A stretch of 64,000 nt of DNA from Mesorhizobium tamadayense (GTDB taxonomy: Bacteria; Pseudomonadota; Alphaproteobacteria; Rhizobiales; Rhizobiaceae). The notes under the pieces are model-generated. The model saw nothing but the letters and a program-made list of their open reading frames with translations, was not told the origin of the DNA and ran no database searches. Positions 30,815 through 41,496 of the stretch are shown here, in pieces. The position numbers were made by a program, and so were the translations under genes. The DNA lies in assembly GCF_003863365.1 (NCBI RefSeq), contig NZ_RQXT01000032.1:1-64000 (forward strand). Reading direction: 5' to 3'. Position 1 is the stretch's first letter. Every line of letters starts with the position of its first letter.

Positions 30815-31207
30815 ATGCGTTCTTTCAAGATACCTAGGACCGCTGCGCTCGCCGCACTTCTCGCCACCGTACCCTTTGCCGGCGCCTATGCCGCGTCGGC
30901 CGGCTTCTACACCCCGCACACGGCAGGCCTGATCGATCAGGCACAGAGCCTGGATCAGGGCATTATGGCCGCGAGGCAGGCGGACAAGATCAAGCCGGAC
31001 GAGGCGCGCACCCTTCACATGCAGGCTGTCCACATCGCCAGGGTCGCGCAAAGGGAAGCTGCAGCAGGGCATGGTGAGATACCGGCCCCGCAGTATCAGC
31101 AGTTGGTGGCGCAGCTCGATGACGTGAGCCAGCGCCTGCGGAACGCCACGGGCAGCAGCCCGCTCATCGGCGACGGCGCCGACGCCGGCTACTATCCGAA
31201 CGGCTGA
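30815..31207 (+). CDS. Small secreted protein of unknown function
   Basis: A 130-residue exported protein. A CAGGGAGACG ribosome site precedes the ATG, and a clear signal peptide (to about 27, AYAAS) is followed by a helical mature part rich in Gln, Ala and Asp. I recognise no domain. The C-terminus is Gly/Asp-rich (IGDGADAGYYPNG). It has no operon partner. Confidence 0.75.
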   Translation: MRSFKIPRTAALAALLATVPFAGAYAASAGFYTPHTAGLIDQAQSLDQGIMAARQADKIKPDEARTLHMQAVHIARVAQREAAAGHGEIPAPQYQQLVAQLDDVSQRLRNATGSSPLIGDGADAGYYPNG

Positions 31208-31329
31208 ACCCATCCATTGCGGCTGTCGTGACGGCTCGCGCGTCTTTTTGGCGCGCGGGCGTGCCCGCCGTCGGCCGGCTTCGGCGTTGGACCTAGCCCC
31301 AAGGGGGTCCTCGATCACGTCCTTTTCGA

Positions 31330-31683
31330 TCACCAGTCCAGCCAGAGCGCGATGATGGCGAGCGTCGCGGGCAGCGTCTGGATGAACAGGATCTTCCGGC
31401 CGGCGGTCGCCGCGCCGTAGAGTCCGGCGACAGCAACGCAAAGCAGGAAGAATATCTTGATCCGGAAACCGCCGGCGCCGAGATAGAGGCCCCAGATCAG
31501 GCCTGCGGCAAGAAAGCCGTTATAGAGCCCCTGGTTGGCGGCGAGCACTTTCGAGGCGCTGGCGAAGTGCGGCTTGAGGTTGAACGCCTTGTGGCCGCGC
31601 GGCGTGTCCCACAGCACCATCTCCAGATAGACGATGTAGCAGTGGATCAGCGCCACCAGCCCGACCAGGATATTGCCGATCAT
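31330..31683 (-). CDS. DUF1304 family membrane protein
   Basis: A 117-residue protein with four helices. HCYIVYLEMVLWDTPRGHKAF at the end of helix one and NQGLYNGFLAAGLIWGL in helix two are the family signature. The function of the family is unknown. It is divergent from the M32 carboxypeptidase gene. Confidence 0.9.
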   Translation of the reverse strand: MIGNILVGLVALIHCYIVYLEMVLWDTPRGHKAFNLKPHFASASKVLAANQGLYNGFLAAGLIWGLYLGAGGFRIKIFFLLCVAVAGLYGAATAGRKILFIQTLPATLAIIALWLDW

Positions 31684-31842
31684 TGTCCCCTCCGCTCGTT
31701 CGCATCAGGCATTGATCACGCAGCGCTGCTGCAAGGCAAGATGGGTTAACCCGGAACCAACCCGGAACCGGCGGATCAGGGTTGCCAAGCTCTGTGCCTT
31801 GGTATCTTTTCGCGCCAGCCCATTTGCAGCCGGAATCCATCC

Positions 31843-33327
31843 ATGTCCTTCCAAAAACTCGACCATCTCGGCCACAAGCTCGAAGCGCTGGAGCATGCGC
31901 TGGCCATCCTCGGCGCCGACGAGGCGACCCACATGGCGGTAGGCGGCGGCGAGAAGCGCGCCGAGGCGACGTCCGCCCTTGCCGGCATGCTGCACGCCCA
32001 GGCGACCGCGCCGGAGATCGGCGACTGGATCGCCGCCGCCGAAGCCGAGCCGCTGAATGACGAGCAGCAGGCGGCGGTGCGGGAACTGCGCCGGCAATAC
32101 ACCAACCTCACCTGCCTGCCGGTCGAATTCGTCGAGCGCCAAACGACGGCGCGCATGCGCTCGGAGCAGCTCTGGCGTGACCTGCGCGCCAAGAACGACT
32201 GGACGGGCTTCCTGCCGGCGCTGGAGGGCGTCGTGGCGCTGGTGCGCGAGGAGGCGGCTTTGCGCGCCGACGCGCTCGGCCTCGCCCCCTATGACGCGCT
32301 GATGGAGCAATACGATCCCGGCAACCGAGCCGCCGACATCACCCCGGTCTTCGCCGAACTGAAGACCTTCCTCAAGGGCTTCGTGCCGGAGGCGCTGGCA
32401 GCGCAGGAGGCGCGGCTGGCGAAGCATCCGCTGAAGCCGCTCTCCGGCAGCTACGCCGTCGAAAAGCAGCGCGAGCTCGGCCTCGCCATGATGGCGGCGG
32501 TCGGCTTCGACCTCACCCACGGCTCGCTGTCGGTGTCGCACCATCCCTTCTGCGGCGGCGTGCCGACCGATGTGCGCATCACCACCCGCTACAAGACCTC
32601 CGACTTCCTGTCGGCGCTGATGGGCGTGCTGCACGAGACCGGCCATGCGCTCTATGAGCAGAACCTGCCAAAAGCCTGGTCGCACTGGCCGCTCGGCAAG
32701 GCGCGCGGCATGGCCGTGCATGAGAGCCAGAGCCTGTTCGTCGAAAAGCAGATCGGCCGCAACCCCGCCTTCTGGCGCTGGGCCTTGCCGGTGGTCGAGA
32801 AGCATCTAGGCGAAGCCTGGTCGCTCGACGCCATCCTGCCGCATGTCCACCATGTCGAGCGCGGCCTGATCCGCGTCGACGCCGACGAGGTCACCTATCC
32901 GCTGCATGTCATCCTGCGCTACGAGCTCGAGCAGGAGCTCGTCTCCGGCCGGCTGGAGGTCGTCGACCTGCCCGAGGCATGGGATGCCAAGATGCGCGAC
33001 TATCTCGGCCTGTCGACCATCGACAACCCGGCCGACGGGCCGATGCAGGACGTGCACTGGCCGGGCGCCACCTTCGGCTACTTCCCGTCCTACACGCTGG
33101 GCGCCATGATGGCGGCGCAGCAATGGGCGGCGTTGACCCGGGAGCATCCGGCTGCGGACGAGGATCTCGCCAAGGGCGATTTCAGCGCCATCAACGAGTG
33201 GCGGCGCGCCAAGATCTGGTCGCAGGGCTCGCGCTGGTCGACGCCGGAATTGCTCGAACGCGCCACCGGCGAGAAGCTCAACGCCGCCTACTTCGCCGAG
33301 CACTTGCGCAGGCGGTATGGCAGCTGA
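31843..33327 (+). CDS. Carboxypeptidase M32
   Basis: A 494-residue metallocarboxypeptidase that removes C-terminal residues from peptides in the cytoplasm. The zinc site is HETGH at 264-268. DVRITTRYKTSDFLSALMGV before it, ESQSLFVEKQIGRN after it, and HVHHVERGLIRVDADEVTYP are all family marks. The length matches Taq-type carboxypeptidases. Confidence 0.95.
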   Translation: MSFQKLDHLGHKLEALEHALAILGADEATHMAVGGGEKRAEATSALAGMLHAQATAPEIGDWIAAAEAEPLNDEQQAAVRELRRQYTNLTCLPVEFVERQTTARMRSEQLWRDLRAKNDWTGFLPALEGVVALVREEAALRADALGLAPYDALMEQYDPGNRAADITPVFAELKTFLKGFVPEALAAQEARLAKHPLKPLSGSYAVEKQRELGLAMMAAVGFDLTHGSLSVSHHPFCGGVPTDVRITTRYKTSDFLSALMGVLHETGHALYEQNLPKAWSHWPLGKARGMAVHESQSLFVEKQIGRNPAFWRWALPVVEKHLGEAWSLDAILPHVHHVERGLIRVDADEVTYPLHVILRYELEQELVSGRLEVVDLPEAWDAKMRDYLGLSTIDNPADGPMQDVHWPGATFGYFPSYTLGAMMAAQQWAALTREHPAADEDLAKGDFSAINEWRRAKIWSQGSRWSTPELLERATGEKLNAAYFAEHLRRRYGS

Positions 33328-33364
33328 CGCGTAGCAGTCTATAACCAGTTGCTTTGTGGCGCGG

Positions 33365-35167
<1,803 letters not shown>

Positions 35168-35373
35168 GAGCGTTTCCTCTGGCCGCTCGCCGGTCATGCG
35201 CTTCAATATGCGCTTGCCGCGGCCTTGTGATTCAATTCCGGCTGATGTATAGGCTCGCCGACCGTTTTAGAAGCCGTGGCTTTTTCATTAGCTGCGGCTT
35301 CGAGTTTTAAAAAGGGGCGCATCGACGCAGGCCATGGGCCCGTCACCAGCGCCGGCAAGCCAGGAACACGACA

Positions 35374-35595
35374 ATGAAGGCCGATATCCATCCCGACTAC
35401 CACACCATCAAGGTCGTCATGACCGACGGCACCGAGTACACGACCCGCTCGACCTGGGGCAAGGAAGGCGACACGATGAACCTCGACATCGACCCGACCA
35501 CGCACCCTGCCTGGACCGGCGGTCAGCAGACCCTGCTCGACCGCGGCGGCCGCCTGTCGAAGTTCAAGAAGCGCTTCGAAGGTTTCGGCCTCTAA
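35374..35595 (+). CDS. rpmE: 50S ribosomal protein L31
   Basis: A 73-residue L31 ([36 protein letters not shown]). It lacks the Cys quartet of the zinc-binding form, so it is the zinc-independent type common in rhizobia. A GGAACACGAC stretch precedes the ATG, and a strong terminator follows. Confidence 0.97.
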   Translation: MKADIHPDYHTIKVVMTDGTEYTTRSTWGKEGDTMNLDIDPTTHPAWTGGQQTLLDRGGRLSKFKKRFEGFGL

Positions 35596-35617
35596 GCCGG
35601 ATACGTCTGCAGAATTC

Positions 35618-35647
35618 AAAAAACCCGCCTTCGAGGCGGGTTTTTTT
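35618..35647 (+). terminator. Rho-independent terminator of rpmE
   Basis: A 10-bp stem (35621-35630 with 35634-35643, TCG loop) continues into seven T residues. It starts about 25 bases after the rpmE stop. Confidence 0.92.
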
Positions 35648-35660
35648 GTTGCAGGCGCTT

Positions 35661-35706
35661 GCCCCTACCCCCTTGTGGAGAGGTCGGACCGAAGGTCCGG
35701 GTAGGG
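35661..35706. repeat. Short intergenic palindromic repeat
   Basis: CGGACC-GAA-GGTCCG at 35685-35699 lies within outer arms CCCTAC/GTAGGG (about 35663-35668 and 35701-35706). The G/C-rich text resembles dispersed intergenic repeats found in many Mesorhizobium genomes (recalled, not searched). Confidence 0.5.
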
Positions 35707-35770
35707 TCCTGGCGCCGTCCTCCCCGCTGCTTCGGACGACCCTTCCTAACGTGGGAAGGGTACGAGCGTC

Positions 35771-36412
35771 CTACTCGCCCACCAGTTCCCGCAGCGCCAT
35801 ACGCTTGTAGGCCGCGACCAGCCTGTCGCCTTCTTCCCGGTCAACCGATATCGCCAGCCGCATGGCGGTCTCGCCCATCTGCCAGACGAGGAACGCCGTC
35901 GTCTCCAGCGCCACCGGATCGGCGCGGGGACGCAGGCGCTTCAGCACCGCGACGAGGAATTCGGCATTGGCCCGGCTGTCGGCGAGTTCCAGCTCGCGCA
36001 GCGCCTTGTCGGCCTGCGTGCCAGACCAGATGTCGCGCATCACCGGTTCGGCCAGGAATAGCCGATAGTAGATATCGACCAGTTCCGAAAACGCCCGCTT
36101 CAGAGCCTCGGCGTCGCTGACATCCTTCAGCGCCGCCGCAATGCAGGCCTGGCTTTCGGCGGTGTAGCGCTCGGCCAGCGCCCAGACGATCGCCCGCTTG
36201 TCCGGAAAGAACTGGTAGAGCGAGCCGATCGAAACACCTGCCCGCTCCGCCACCTCGCCCATGCGCATGGCGTCACTGCCTTGCTCGGCAATCAGCGTCG
36301 AGGCGGCGGCAAGCATGCGTTCGACCCGCTCGCGGCTGCGCTGCTGCGTTGGCGCCCGCCGTGGTGAGGCGATGGCCGCCTGCTCGGCCTTGGCAGCGAC
36401 TTTGCCTTCCAT
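35771..36412 (-). CDS. TetR/AcrR family transcriptional regulator
   Basis: A 213-residue regulator. The N-terminal HTH is clear (TLIAEQGSDAMRMGEVAERAGVSIGSLYQFFPDKRAIVWAL), followed by a helical ligand domain. It is divergent from a DUF1772 gene, with a 23-bp palindrome between them that is the likely operator. Confidence 0.92.
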   Translation of the reverse strand: MEGKVAAKAEQAAIASPRRAPTQQRSRERVERMLAAASTLIAEQGSDAMRMGEVAERAGVSIGSLYQFFPDKRAIVWALAERYTAESQACIAAALKDVSDAEALKRAFSELVDIYYRLFLAEPVMRDIWSGTQADKALRELELADSRANAEFLVAVLKRLRPRADPVALETTAFLVWQMGETAMRLAISVDREEGDRLVAAYKRMALRELVGE

Positions 36413-36476
36413 GGCTCACTCCGGTTTTCGAAAACTGTCTTGACTCCACAAAATACGAGGGTTTATCACGTTTTGC

Positions 36477-36499
36477 AAATGTGAGGACTCATCACATTT
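36477..36499. promoter_or_regulatory. Putative TetR operator palindrome
   Basis: AAATGTGA (36477-36484) and TCACATTT (36492-36499) form perfect 8-bp arms around a 7-base spacer. A degenerate half-site TATCACGTTT precedes it. The position in the 129-base divergent spacer suggests control of both genes. Confidence 0.6.
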
Positions 36500-36541
36500 T
36501 AATCACCCGGGCATCGCCCGCTTTAATCTGGAGCAACCGAC

Positions 36542-37018
36542 ATGATGAAACTTCTTCCCACCCTCGCCTTCATCGCCGCGATCGGCTCCGGCGTGGTCGG
36601 CGGTGTCTTCTTCGCCTTCTCGAATTTCGTCATGCCGGCCCTTGCCCGGCTGCCTGCCGCCAGCGGCATCGCGGCCATGAATTCGATCAACATCACCGTG
36701 ATCACGCCGACCTTCATGACGGCGCTGTTCGGCACCGGCCTCGTCTGCCTGGCGCTGATTGCCGGCGCCATCATCGGCTGGAGCCAGCCTGGCTCGTTCT
36801 GGCTGCTCGCCGGCGCCGTGATCTATCTTATCGGCAACCCGATCGTGACCATGGTCTTCAACGTGCCGCTCAACGATGCGCTGGCCGCCGTCGATCCGGC
36901 GAGCGCGAACGGCGCCGCGGTCTGGACGAACTACCTGAGCGACTGGGTGATGTGGAACCATGTCCGCACCATCACCGCCACCGTGGCGATGGCCTGCTTC
37001 ATCATGGCTTTCATCTGA
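36542..37018 (+). CDS. DUF1772 family membrane protein
   Basis: A 158-residue protein with four helices, of the DUF1772/anthrone-oxygenase-like family. GGVFFAFSNFVMPALARLPA near residue 20, NVPLNDALAA near 102 and the final YLSDWVMWNHVRTITATVA are family marks. It probably answers to the divergent TetR regulator. Confidence 0.88.
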   Translation: MMKLLPTLAFIAAIGSGVVGGVFFAFSNFVMPALARLPAASGIAAMNSINITVITPTFMTALFGTGLVCLALIAGAIIGWSQPGSFWLLAGAVIYLIGNPIVTMVFNVPLNDALAAVDPASANGAAVWTNYLSDWVMWNHVRTITATVAMACFIMAFI

Positions 37019-37038
37019 AGAATGCAACAGACCCCGCC

Positions 37039-37350
37039 TCAGGCGGGGTCGGTCTTCTTGTGGGTTTTGCGATCGGCATGTCCCAGATCGCGCTCCGGGT
37101 CGATGACGTCGCGGACCAACTGCTTGAGCTTTGCGGCATCGGGAAAGCCGCCGTCGCGCTTGCGGTCCCAGACGAGCAGGTCGTTGCAGGAAATGGTGAA
37201 GATGCCGCCGGTGCCCGGCACCAGCGCCACTTCACCGAGATCCGTGCCGAAGGTCGACAAGAGCTCCTGCGCCATCCAGCCGGCGCGCAACAGCCATAGG
37301 CATTGCGTGCAGTAGGTGATGCGGATGGTGGGTAGCGGCTGCTCGCTCAT
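37039..37350 (-). CDS. Rdx/SelW-like thioredoxin-fold protein
   Basis: A 103-residue protein of the SelT/SelW/SelH family, from the ATG at 37350. The redox motif is ITYCTQCLW, with Cys in place of selenocysteine, and GTGGIFTISCNDLLVWDRKRDGGFPDAAKLKQLVRD is the family core. A longer upstream frame overlaps yebC out of phase and is not real. Its stop lies in a GC-rich hairpin (about 37029-37046) shared with the convergent DUF1772 gene. Confidence 0.9.
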   Translation of the reverse strand: MSEQPLPTIRITYCTQCLWLLRAGWMAQELLSTFGTDLGEVALVPGTGGIFTISCNDLLVWDRKRDGGFPDAAKLKQLVRDVIDPERDLGHADRKTHKKTDPA

Positions 37351-37361
37351 GCTGTAACCGA

Positions 37362-38111
37362 TCAGGCCGCGCTGAGCTTGGCCATTGTCTCGTCGTCGAC
37401 CTCGAAATTGGCGTAGACGCTCTGCACGTCGTCGTCGTCCTCGAGGGTGGCGACCAGCTTCATCAGCGACTGCGCCCGCTCTTCGTCGACCGGGACATTG
37501 TTCTGCGGCCGCCAGATCGGCTTCACCGATTCCGCCTCGCCGAGTGAGGCTTCGAGCGACTTCGACACGTCGCCGAGATTTTCGAAGCTGCAGTAGATGG
37601 TATGGCCTTGCTCGTCGGACTCCACGTCGTCCGCGCCGGCCTCGATCGCCGCTTCCATCACCTTGTCGGCGCCGCCGGCCGAGGCCGGATAGTAGATCTC
37701 GCCTATGCGGTCCCACATGAAGGACACCGAGCCGGTTTCGCCGAGCGCCCCGCCGGCCTTGGTGAAGGCGGCGCGCACATTGGATGCCGAGCGGTTGCGG
37801 TTGTCGGTCAGCGCCTCGACGATCAGCGCCACGCCGCCAGGGCCATAGCCCTCGTAACGCACCGCCTCGTAATTTTCCCCGTCGCCCGCGGAAGCCTTGT
37901 TGATGGCGCGCTGGATGTTGTCCTTCGGCATCGACACGGCCTTGGCGTTCTGCACGGCAAGGCGCAGCCGCGGGTTCATCGCCGGGTCCGGCGTGCCGGT
38001 CTTGGCGGCGACGGTGATTTCGCGCGCCAACTTGGAAAACATTTTCGACCGCACCGCGTCCTGGCGCCCCTTGCGGTGCATGATGTTCTTGAACTGCGAA
38101 TGGCCAGCCAT
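37362..38111 (-). CDS. yebC: YebC/PmpR family protein
   Basis: A 249-residue protein starting [23 protein letters not shown], the hallmark of the family. It has the usual three domains; [20 protein letters not shown] and [34 protein letters not shown] are typical. Family members act as transcription regulators or as translation factors relieving ribosome stalling. The SelW-like gene follows after 11 bases. Confidence 0.95.
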   Translation of the reverse strand: MAGHSQFKNIMHRKGRQDAVRSKMFSKLAREITVAAKTGTPDPAMNPRLRLAVQNAKAVSMPKDNIQRAINKASAGDGENYEAVRYEGYGPGGVALIVEALTDNRNRSASNVRAAFTKAGGALGETGSVSFMWDRIGEIYYPASAGGADKVMEAAIEAGADDVESDEQGHTIYCSFENLGDVSKSLEASLGEAESVKPIWRPQNNVPVDEERAQSLMKLVATLEDDDDVQSVYANFEVDDETMAKLSAA

Positions 38112-38132
38112 GGCACCCCTGTCGTGTTCGGC

Positions 38133-38184
38133 TAGAGCATTCTGAAGCGTGTGATTTCACCTCGCCTCTTTGCAGAATGCTCGA
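38133..38184. repeat. Intergenic palindrome, 10-bp arms
   Basis: GAGCATTCTG at 38135-38144 is exactly inverted at 38173-38182. It lies just upstream of yebC. AGAGCATT-type palindromes are a common dispersed rhizobial repeat (recalled). Confidence 0.55.
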
Positions 38185-38336
38185 ATTCAAATTTTCAGAA
38201 CGTCTGATCTATGCCTGCAAAGGCACGCGGCGCTCTCTGTCGGAATGGCCGGCTTATAGATAAATCGGCTCAATTCGTCCAGCCGCGCCGTCGAGCCGGG
38301 GCAGAAGCTGCCAGACAATGCCAAGTGAGAACTCGG

Positions 38337-38660
38337 TCAGCCCTCCAGATCCGATTTGAGCCGGTCGAGGATGCTGATGGCATGGCCGGCATACTGGCTG
38401 ATCCAGCGGTCATGGATCTGCTTGATCGGCAGCGCGTTGAGATGGTTCCAGCGCTCGCGCCCTTCGCGCTTTGCCACGACCAGATCGGCTTCCTCAAGCA
38501 CCTTCAGGTGCATCATGACCGTGCAGCGGTCCATGTCAGGGAAAGCTTCGCAGAGCGCGCCCGTGGTCTGCGGCTGATCCCTCATCCGGTCCAGCAACTC
38601 GCGCCGGCGCGGATGCGCCAAGGCCTTGAAAACATGGTCGTCCGCGGTTTGACTTGACAT
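38337..38660 (-). CDS. ArsR family transcriptional regulator
   Basis: A 107-residue winged-helix regulator. VFKALAHPRRRELLDRM, then TTGALCEAFPDMDRCTVMMHLKVLEEADLVVAKREGR is the ArsR helix-turn-helix and wing. No metal-binding Cys cluster is seen. It is divergent from the SRPBCC gene, a frequent pairing in which the regulator controls a START-like partner. Confidence 0.92.
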   Translation of the reverse strand: MSSQTADDHVFKALAHPRRRELLDRMRDQPQTTGALCEAFPDMDRCTVMMHLKVLEEADLVVAKREGRERWNHLNALPIKQIHDRWISQYAGHAISILDRLKSDLEG

Positions 38661-38710
38661 GTTATATTTCTATAACATATCATCCTGGTGAGCAAGAAGG
38701 AGCTGTGGAT

Positions 38711-39193
38711 ATGTCCCTTGGATTCAGGATTTCCGGACGCATAGCCAAACCGGTCGCCGAGGTCTTCGACGCTGTGGTAAATCCGACGAAGCTCAGCGGC
38801 TATTTCACCACCATAGGCGGCGCATCCGCTCCGCTGGTCGCCGGCACCACCGTCACCTGGTGGAAGACGGTGCCGGTCGAGGTCGACGAGGTGACGAAGG
38901 ACAAGCGCATCGTGCTGCGCTGGGACGCCACCGACACCGAGGGCAAGCCCGCCTACAAGACCCGCATCGAGATGAATTTCGAACCGCTGGACGACGGCGG
39001 CACCTTCGTCACCATTGCCGAGGCCGGCTGGCGCGAAGGCGAGGCCGGCCTGAAGAAATCCTACCTCAATTGCGAGGGCTGGTCGCAGATGCTGGCCTGC
39101 ATGAAGGCCTATCTCGAATACGGCATCAATTTGCGCGACGGCTACTACCGCAGCGAGATGAAGGGCGAGCCGGCCAACGAGACCAATATCTGA
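38711..39193 (+). CDS. SRPBCC (AHSA1-like) domain protein
   Basis: A 160-residue START-like ligand-binding protein from the ATG at 38711, which follows an AAGGAG site. SGRIAKPVAEVFDAVVNPTKL and the central FEPLDDGGTFVTIAEAGW fit the AHSA1-like fold. It heads a plus-strand run with two VOC-type genes and a second SRPBCC gene. The ligand is unknown. Confidence 0.88.
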   Translation: MSLGFRISGRIAKPVAEVFDAVVNPTKLSGYFTTIGGASAPLVAGTTVTWWKTVPVEVDEVTKDKRIVLRWDATDTEGKPAYKTRIEMNFEPLDDGGTFVTIAEAGWREGEAGLKKSYLNCEGWSQMLACMKAYLEYGINLRDGYYRSEMKGEPANETNI

Positions 39194-39222
39194 GCCCAAC
39201 ATCTGAACGAAGGAGGCCTGCG

Positions 39223-39612
39223 GTGAAAGTAACGCCATTCCTGATGTTCGAAGGCCGGGCCGAGGAGGCCTTGACCCTCTATTGCGAGACCGTTCCGCAG
39301 AGCCGCGTCATCGACGTCACGCGCTACGGCGCAGGCGAGGATGGACCCGAAGGGACAGTCAAGCTCGCACGCGCCTTGATCGGCGGCACTGAGGTGATGG
39401 TCTTCAACAGTCCGGTGCATCACGCCTTCACCTTCACGCCGTCGGTCTCGTTCTTCGTCGACTGTTCCTCCGAGGAGGAGCTGGAGCGCATCGTTGAGGT
39501 GCTGGCAAAAGACGGGGCATTCCTGATGCCGACCGGCAATTACGGCTTCAGCCGCCGTTTCGCCTGGCTCAACGACCGGTTCGGCGTTTCCTGGCAGATC
39601 AACCTGCCCTGA
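39223..39612 (+). CDS. PhnB-like VOC family protein
   Basis: A 129-residue protein starting at a GTG 5 bases after GAAGGAGG. MKVTPFLMFEGRAEEALTLY and TGNYGFSRRFAWLNDRFGVSW are typical of the PhnB/3-demethylubiquinone-methyltransferase-like VOC group. No catalytic role is established for this group. Confidence 0.88.
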   Translation: MKVTPFLMFEGRAEEALTLYCETVPQSRVIDVTRYGAGEDGPEGTVKLARALIGGTEVMVFNSPVHHAFTFTPSVSFFVDCSSEEELERIVEVLAKDGAFLMPTGNYGFSRRFAWLNDRFGVSWQINLP

Positions 39613-39667
39613 TGCGCCGGAGGTCGAGCCGGCCGCCAAGACAACTCCCGAACGCATGGAGCAAAGA

Positions 39668-40030
39668 ATGAACACGGAGATCACCGGCGGCATCAACATC
39701 GCCATGAAGGTGCCGTCGCACCAATACGAGGCGACGATCGCCTTCTATCGCGATGTCGTGGGGTTGAAGCCGTTTACGGCCAAAGCGCCGGCGATCGGCT
39801 TCGAGCTTGGTCCCAATCGCCTCTGGATCGACGAGGCACCGACGATGAGCCAGGCCGAAATCTGGCTGGAGCTTTTCACAGCGGATTTCAAGAGCGCCGC
39901 CAACCGTCTCGCCAAGGCCGGCGTCGTGCGTTGCGACGCCATCGAGCCCTTGGGTGAGGGCTTCCGTGGCGGCTGGGTCACCAACCCGGCCAACATCATT
40001 CATCTCGTGCGAGAGCCGGACGCCTGGTGA
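39668..40030 (+). CDS. VOC (glyoxalase-like) family protein
   Basis: A 120-residue protein with the beta-alpha-beta-beta-beta vicinal-oxygen-chelate pattern (YEATIAFYRDVVGLKPF, GFELGPNRLWID, WVTNPANIIHLV). The ATG at 39668 follows GGAG; an in-frame ATG 12 bases earlier is weaker. Only part of the usual metal ligands can be traced, so the activity is open. Confidence 0.85.
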   Translation: MNTEITGGINIAMKVPSHQYEATIAFYRDVVGLKPFTAKAPAIGFELGPNRLWIDEAPTMSQAEIWLELFTADFKSAANRLAKAGVVRCDAIEPLGEGFRGGWVTNPANIIHLVREPDAW

Positions 40031-40054
40031 ACCCTGTTCGGAAAGGAGAACCGT

Positions 40055-40522
40055 ATGGACCGCAAAGAATCTCCCACCGCCGAGACCGGCATGCTGATCC
40101 GTCGGCCCGTCGCCGACGTGTTTGAGGCGATCGTCGATCCGGCGGTCACCACGAAATTCTGGTTCACGCATTCCAGCGGCCGGTTGGACGAGGGCAAGCC
40201 GGTTCAGTGGGAATGGCGCATGTATGGCGTCTCGACCAAAGTCGAGGTCAGCGAGATCGTCCCCAACGAAAAAATCGTCATGCGGTGGAGCGATCCGCCG
40301 ACCACGGTCGTCTGGACCTTCACCGCGATGTCCGGCGATACGACCTCCCTAGAGGTCCGCAATTTCGGCTTCGCCGGCTCCGGCGACGAACAGGTGAAGC
40401 AGGCAATCGACTCGACCGGCGGCTTCTCGCTGGTGCTGGCCGGCGCCAAGGCCTGGCTGGAACAGGGCGTGACGCTCGGCCTGATCGGCGACCGTCATCC
40501 GAAGGGCCTCTCGGCCGGGTAG
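40055..40522 (+). CDS. SRPBCC domain protein
   Basis: A 155-residue START-like protein after a GGAAAGGAGAA site. GMLIRRPVADVFEAIVDPAV and the central YGVSTKVEVSEIVPNEKIVMRW are AHSA1-like. It is the last gene of the ArsR-linked cluster and converges with terC. Confidence 0.88.
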   Translation: MDRKESPTAETGMLIRRPVADVFEAIVDPAVTTKFWFTHSSGRLDEGKPVQWEWRMYGVSTKVEVSEIVPNEKIVMRWSDPPTTVVWTFTAMSGDTTSLEVRNFGFAGSGDEQVKQAIDSTGGFSLVLAGAKAWLEQGVTLGLIGDRHPKGLSAG

Positions 40523-40545
40523 AGGTCCGCCGCTGCGCCGCGGCT

Positions 40546-41313
40546 TTAGTGCCCGCCGCCGGACCTTTGCTTCTTACGCCGCCGCGCCAGCATGTTGAGC
40601 CCCTCGACCAGGGCGGAAAAACCCATGGCAGCGTAGATGTAGCCCTTGGGCACGTGGTAGCCCATGCCGTCGGCGATCAGCGTCATGCCGATCATCAGCA
40701 GGAAGCCGAGCGCCAGCATGACGATGCTGGGGTTCTTGGCGATGAAATTGGCGAGCGGCGTGGCCGCCAGCATCATCACGCTCACCGCCACGATGACAGC
40801 GATATACATGATGGCGATCTCGTCAGTCATGCCGACGGCGGTGATGATGGAATCAATCGAGAAGACGAGGTCGAGCAGCAGGATCTGGAATATGGCGCCG
40901 GCGAGCGACAGCTTCAGCGTTTCTCCCATCATCGTGTCCTGGTGATCCTCGGGGTCGACCGTGTGATGGATTTCCTTGGTCGCCTTCCAGACCAGGAACA
41001 GGCCGCCGGCGATCAGGATCAGGTCGCGCCAGGAGAAACCATGCCCGAGCGCCATGAACACCGGCGTCGTCAGTTGCACAATGATCGAGATGGTGGCCAG
41101 CAGCACCAGCCGCATGATCAGCGCCGCCGAGATGCCGAGCCGGCGCGCGCGTGCCCGCTGCGCTTCCGGCAGCTTGTTGGTCAGGATCGAGATGAAGATC
41201 AGGTTGTCGATGCCGAGCACGATCTCCAGCACCACCAGCGTCAGCAGCGCGACCCATGCGGTCGGATCGGACACAAAGCCGAAGTGCGGCGCCAGGAATT
41301 CGACAAGCTGCAT
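40546..41313 (-). CDS. TerC family membrane protein
   Basis: A 255-residue protein with seven helices. [19 protein letters not shown] in helix two and [17 protein letters not shown] in helix five carry the paired acidic residues typical of TerC proteins, which are linked to metal handling during protein secretion. The start at 41313 ([12 protein letters not shown]) is preferred to a longer frame running into a repeat. The C-terminus is basic. Confidence 0.9.
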   Translation of the reverse strand: MQLVEFLAPHFGFVSDPTAWVALLTLVVLEIVLGIDNLIFISILTNKLPEAQRARARRLGISAALIMRLVLLATISIIVQLTTPVFMALGHGFSWRDLILIAGGLFLVWKATKEIHHTVDPEDHQDTMMGETLKLSLAGAIFQILLLDLVFSIDSIITAVGMTDEIAIMYIAVIVAVSVMMLAATPLANFIAKNPSIVMLALGFLLMIGMTLIADGMGYHVPKGYIYAAMGFSALVEGLNMLARRRKKQRSGGGH

Positions 41314-41335
41314 GAAGGTCGTCCCCTCTACGATC

Positions 41336-41440
41336 CAGAAGCAATTCCAGGAAAGGTGTGAAACGGTTTTCCGTCCGGAATTGCGTAAAAACAAAGAGAT
41401 AGAGCGGTTCTGCGTTTCCGTGAAACGGTGAACCGCTCTA
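41336..41440 (+). repeat. Dispersed intergenic repeat, copy A
   Basis: The run from AAGCAATTCCAGGAAA through AACGGTTTTCC and AATTGCGTAAA to an inverted pair TAGAGCGGTTC/GAACCGCTCTA (about 41401-41440) matches copy B near 62722-62813 in the opposite orientation. Such repeats are probably non-autonomous palindromic elements. Confidence 0.65.
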
Positions 41441-41496
41441 GAGCAGTTTTCGCGGGTTTCGTCGCCAGTTAGGTACTGGCCTCGCTCATATCAATG

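Noticed and set aside
37351-38190. An N-terminal extension of the SelW-like gene through yebC
   Set aside because: The extension is yebC in another frame; the SelW-like protein is complete from the ATG at 37350.
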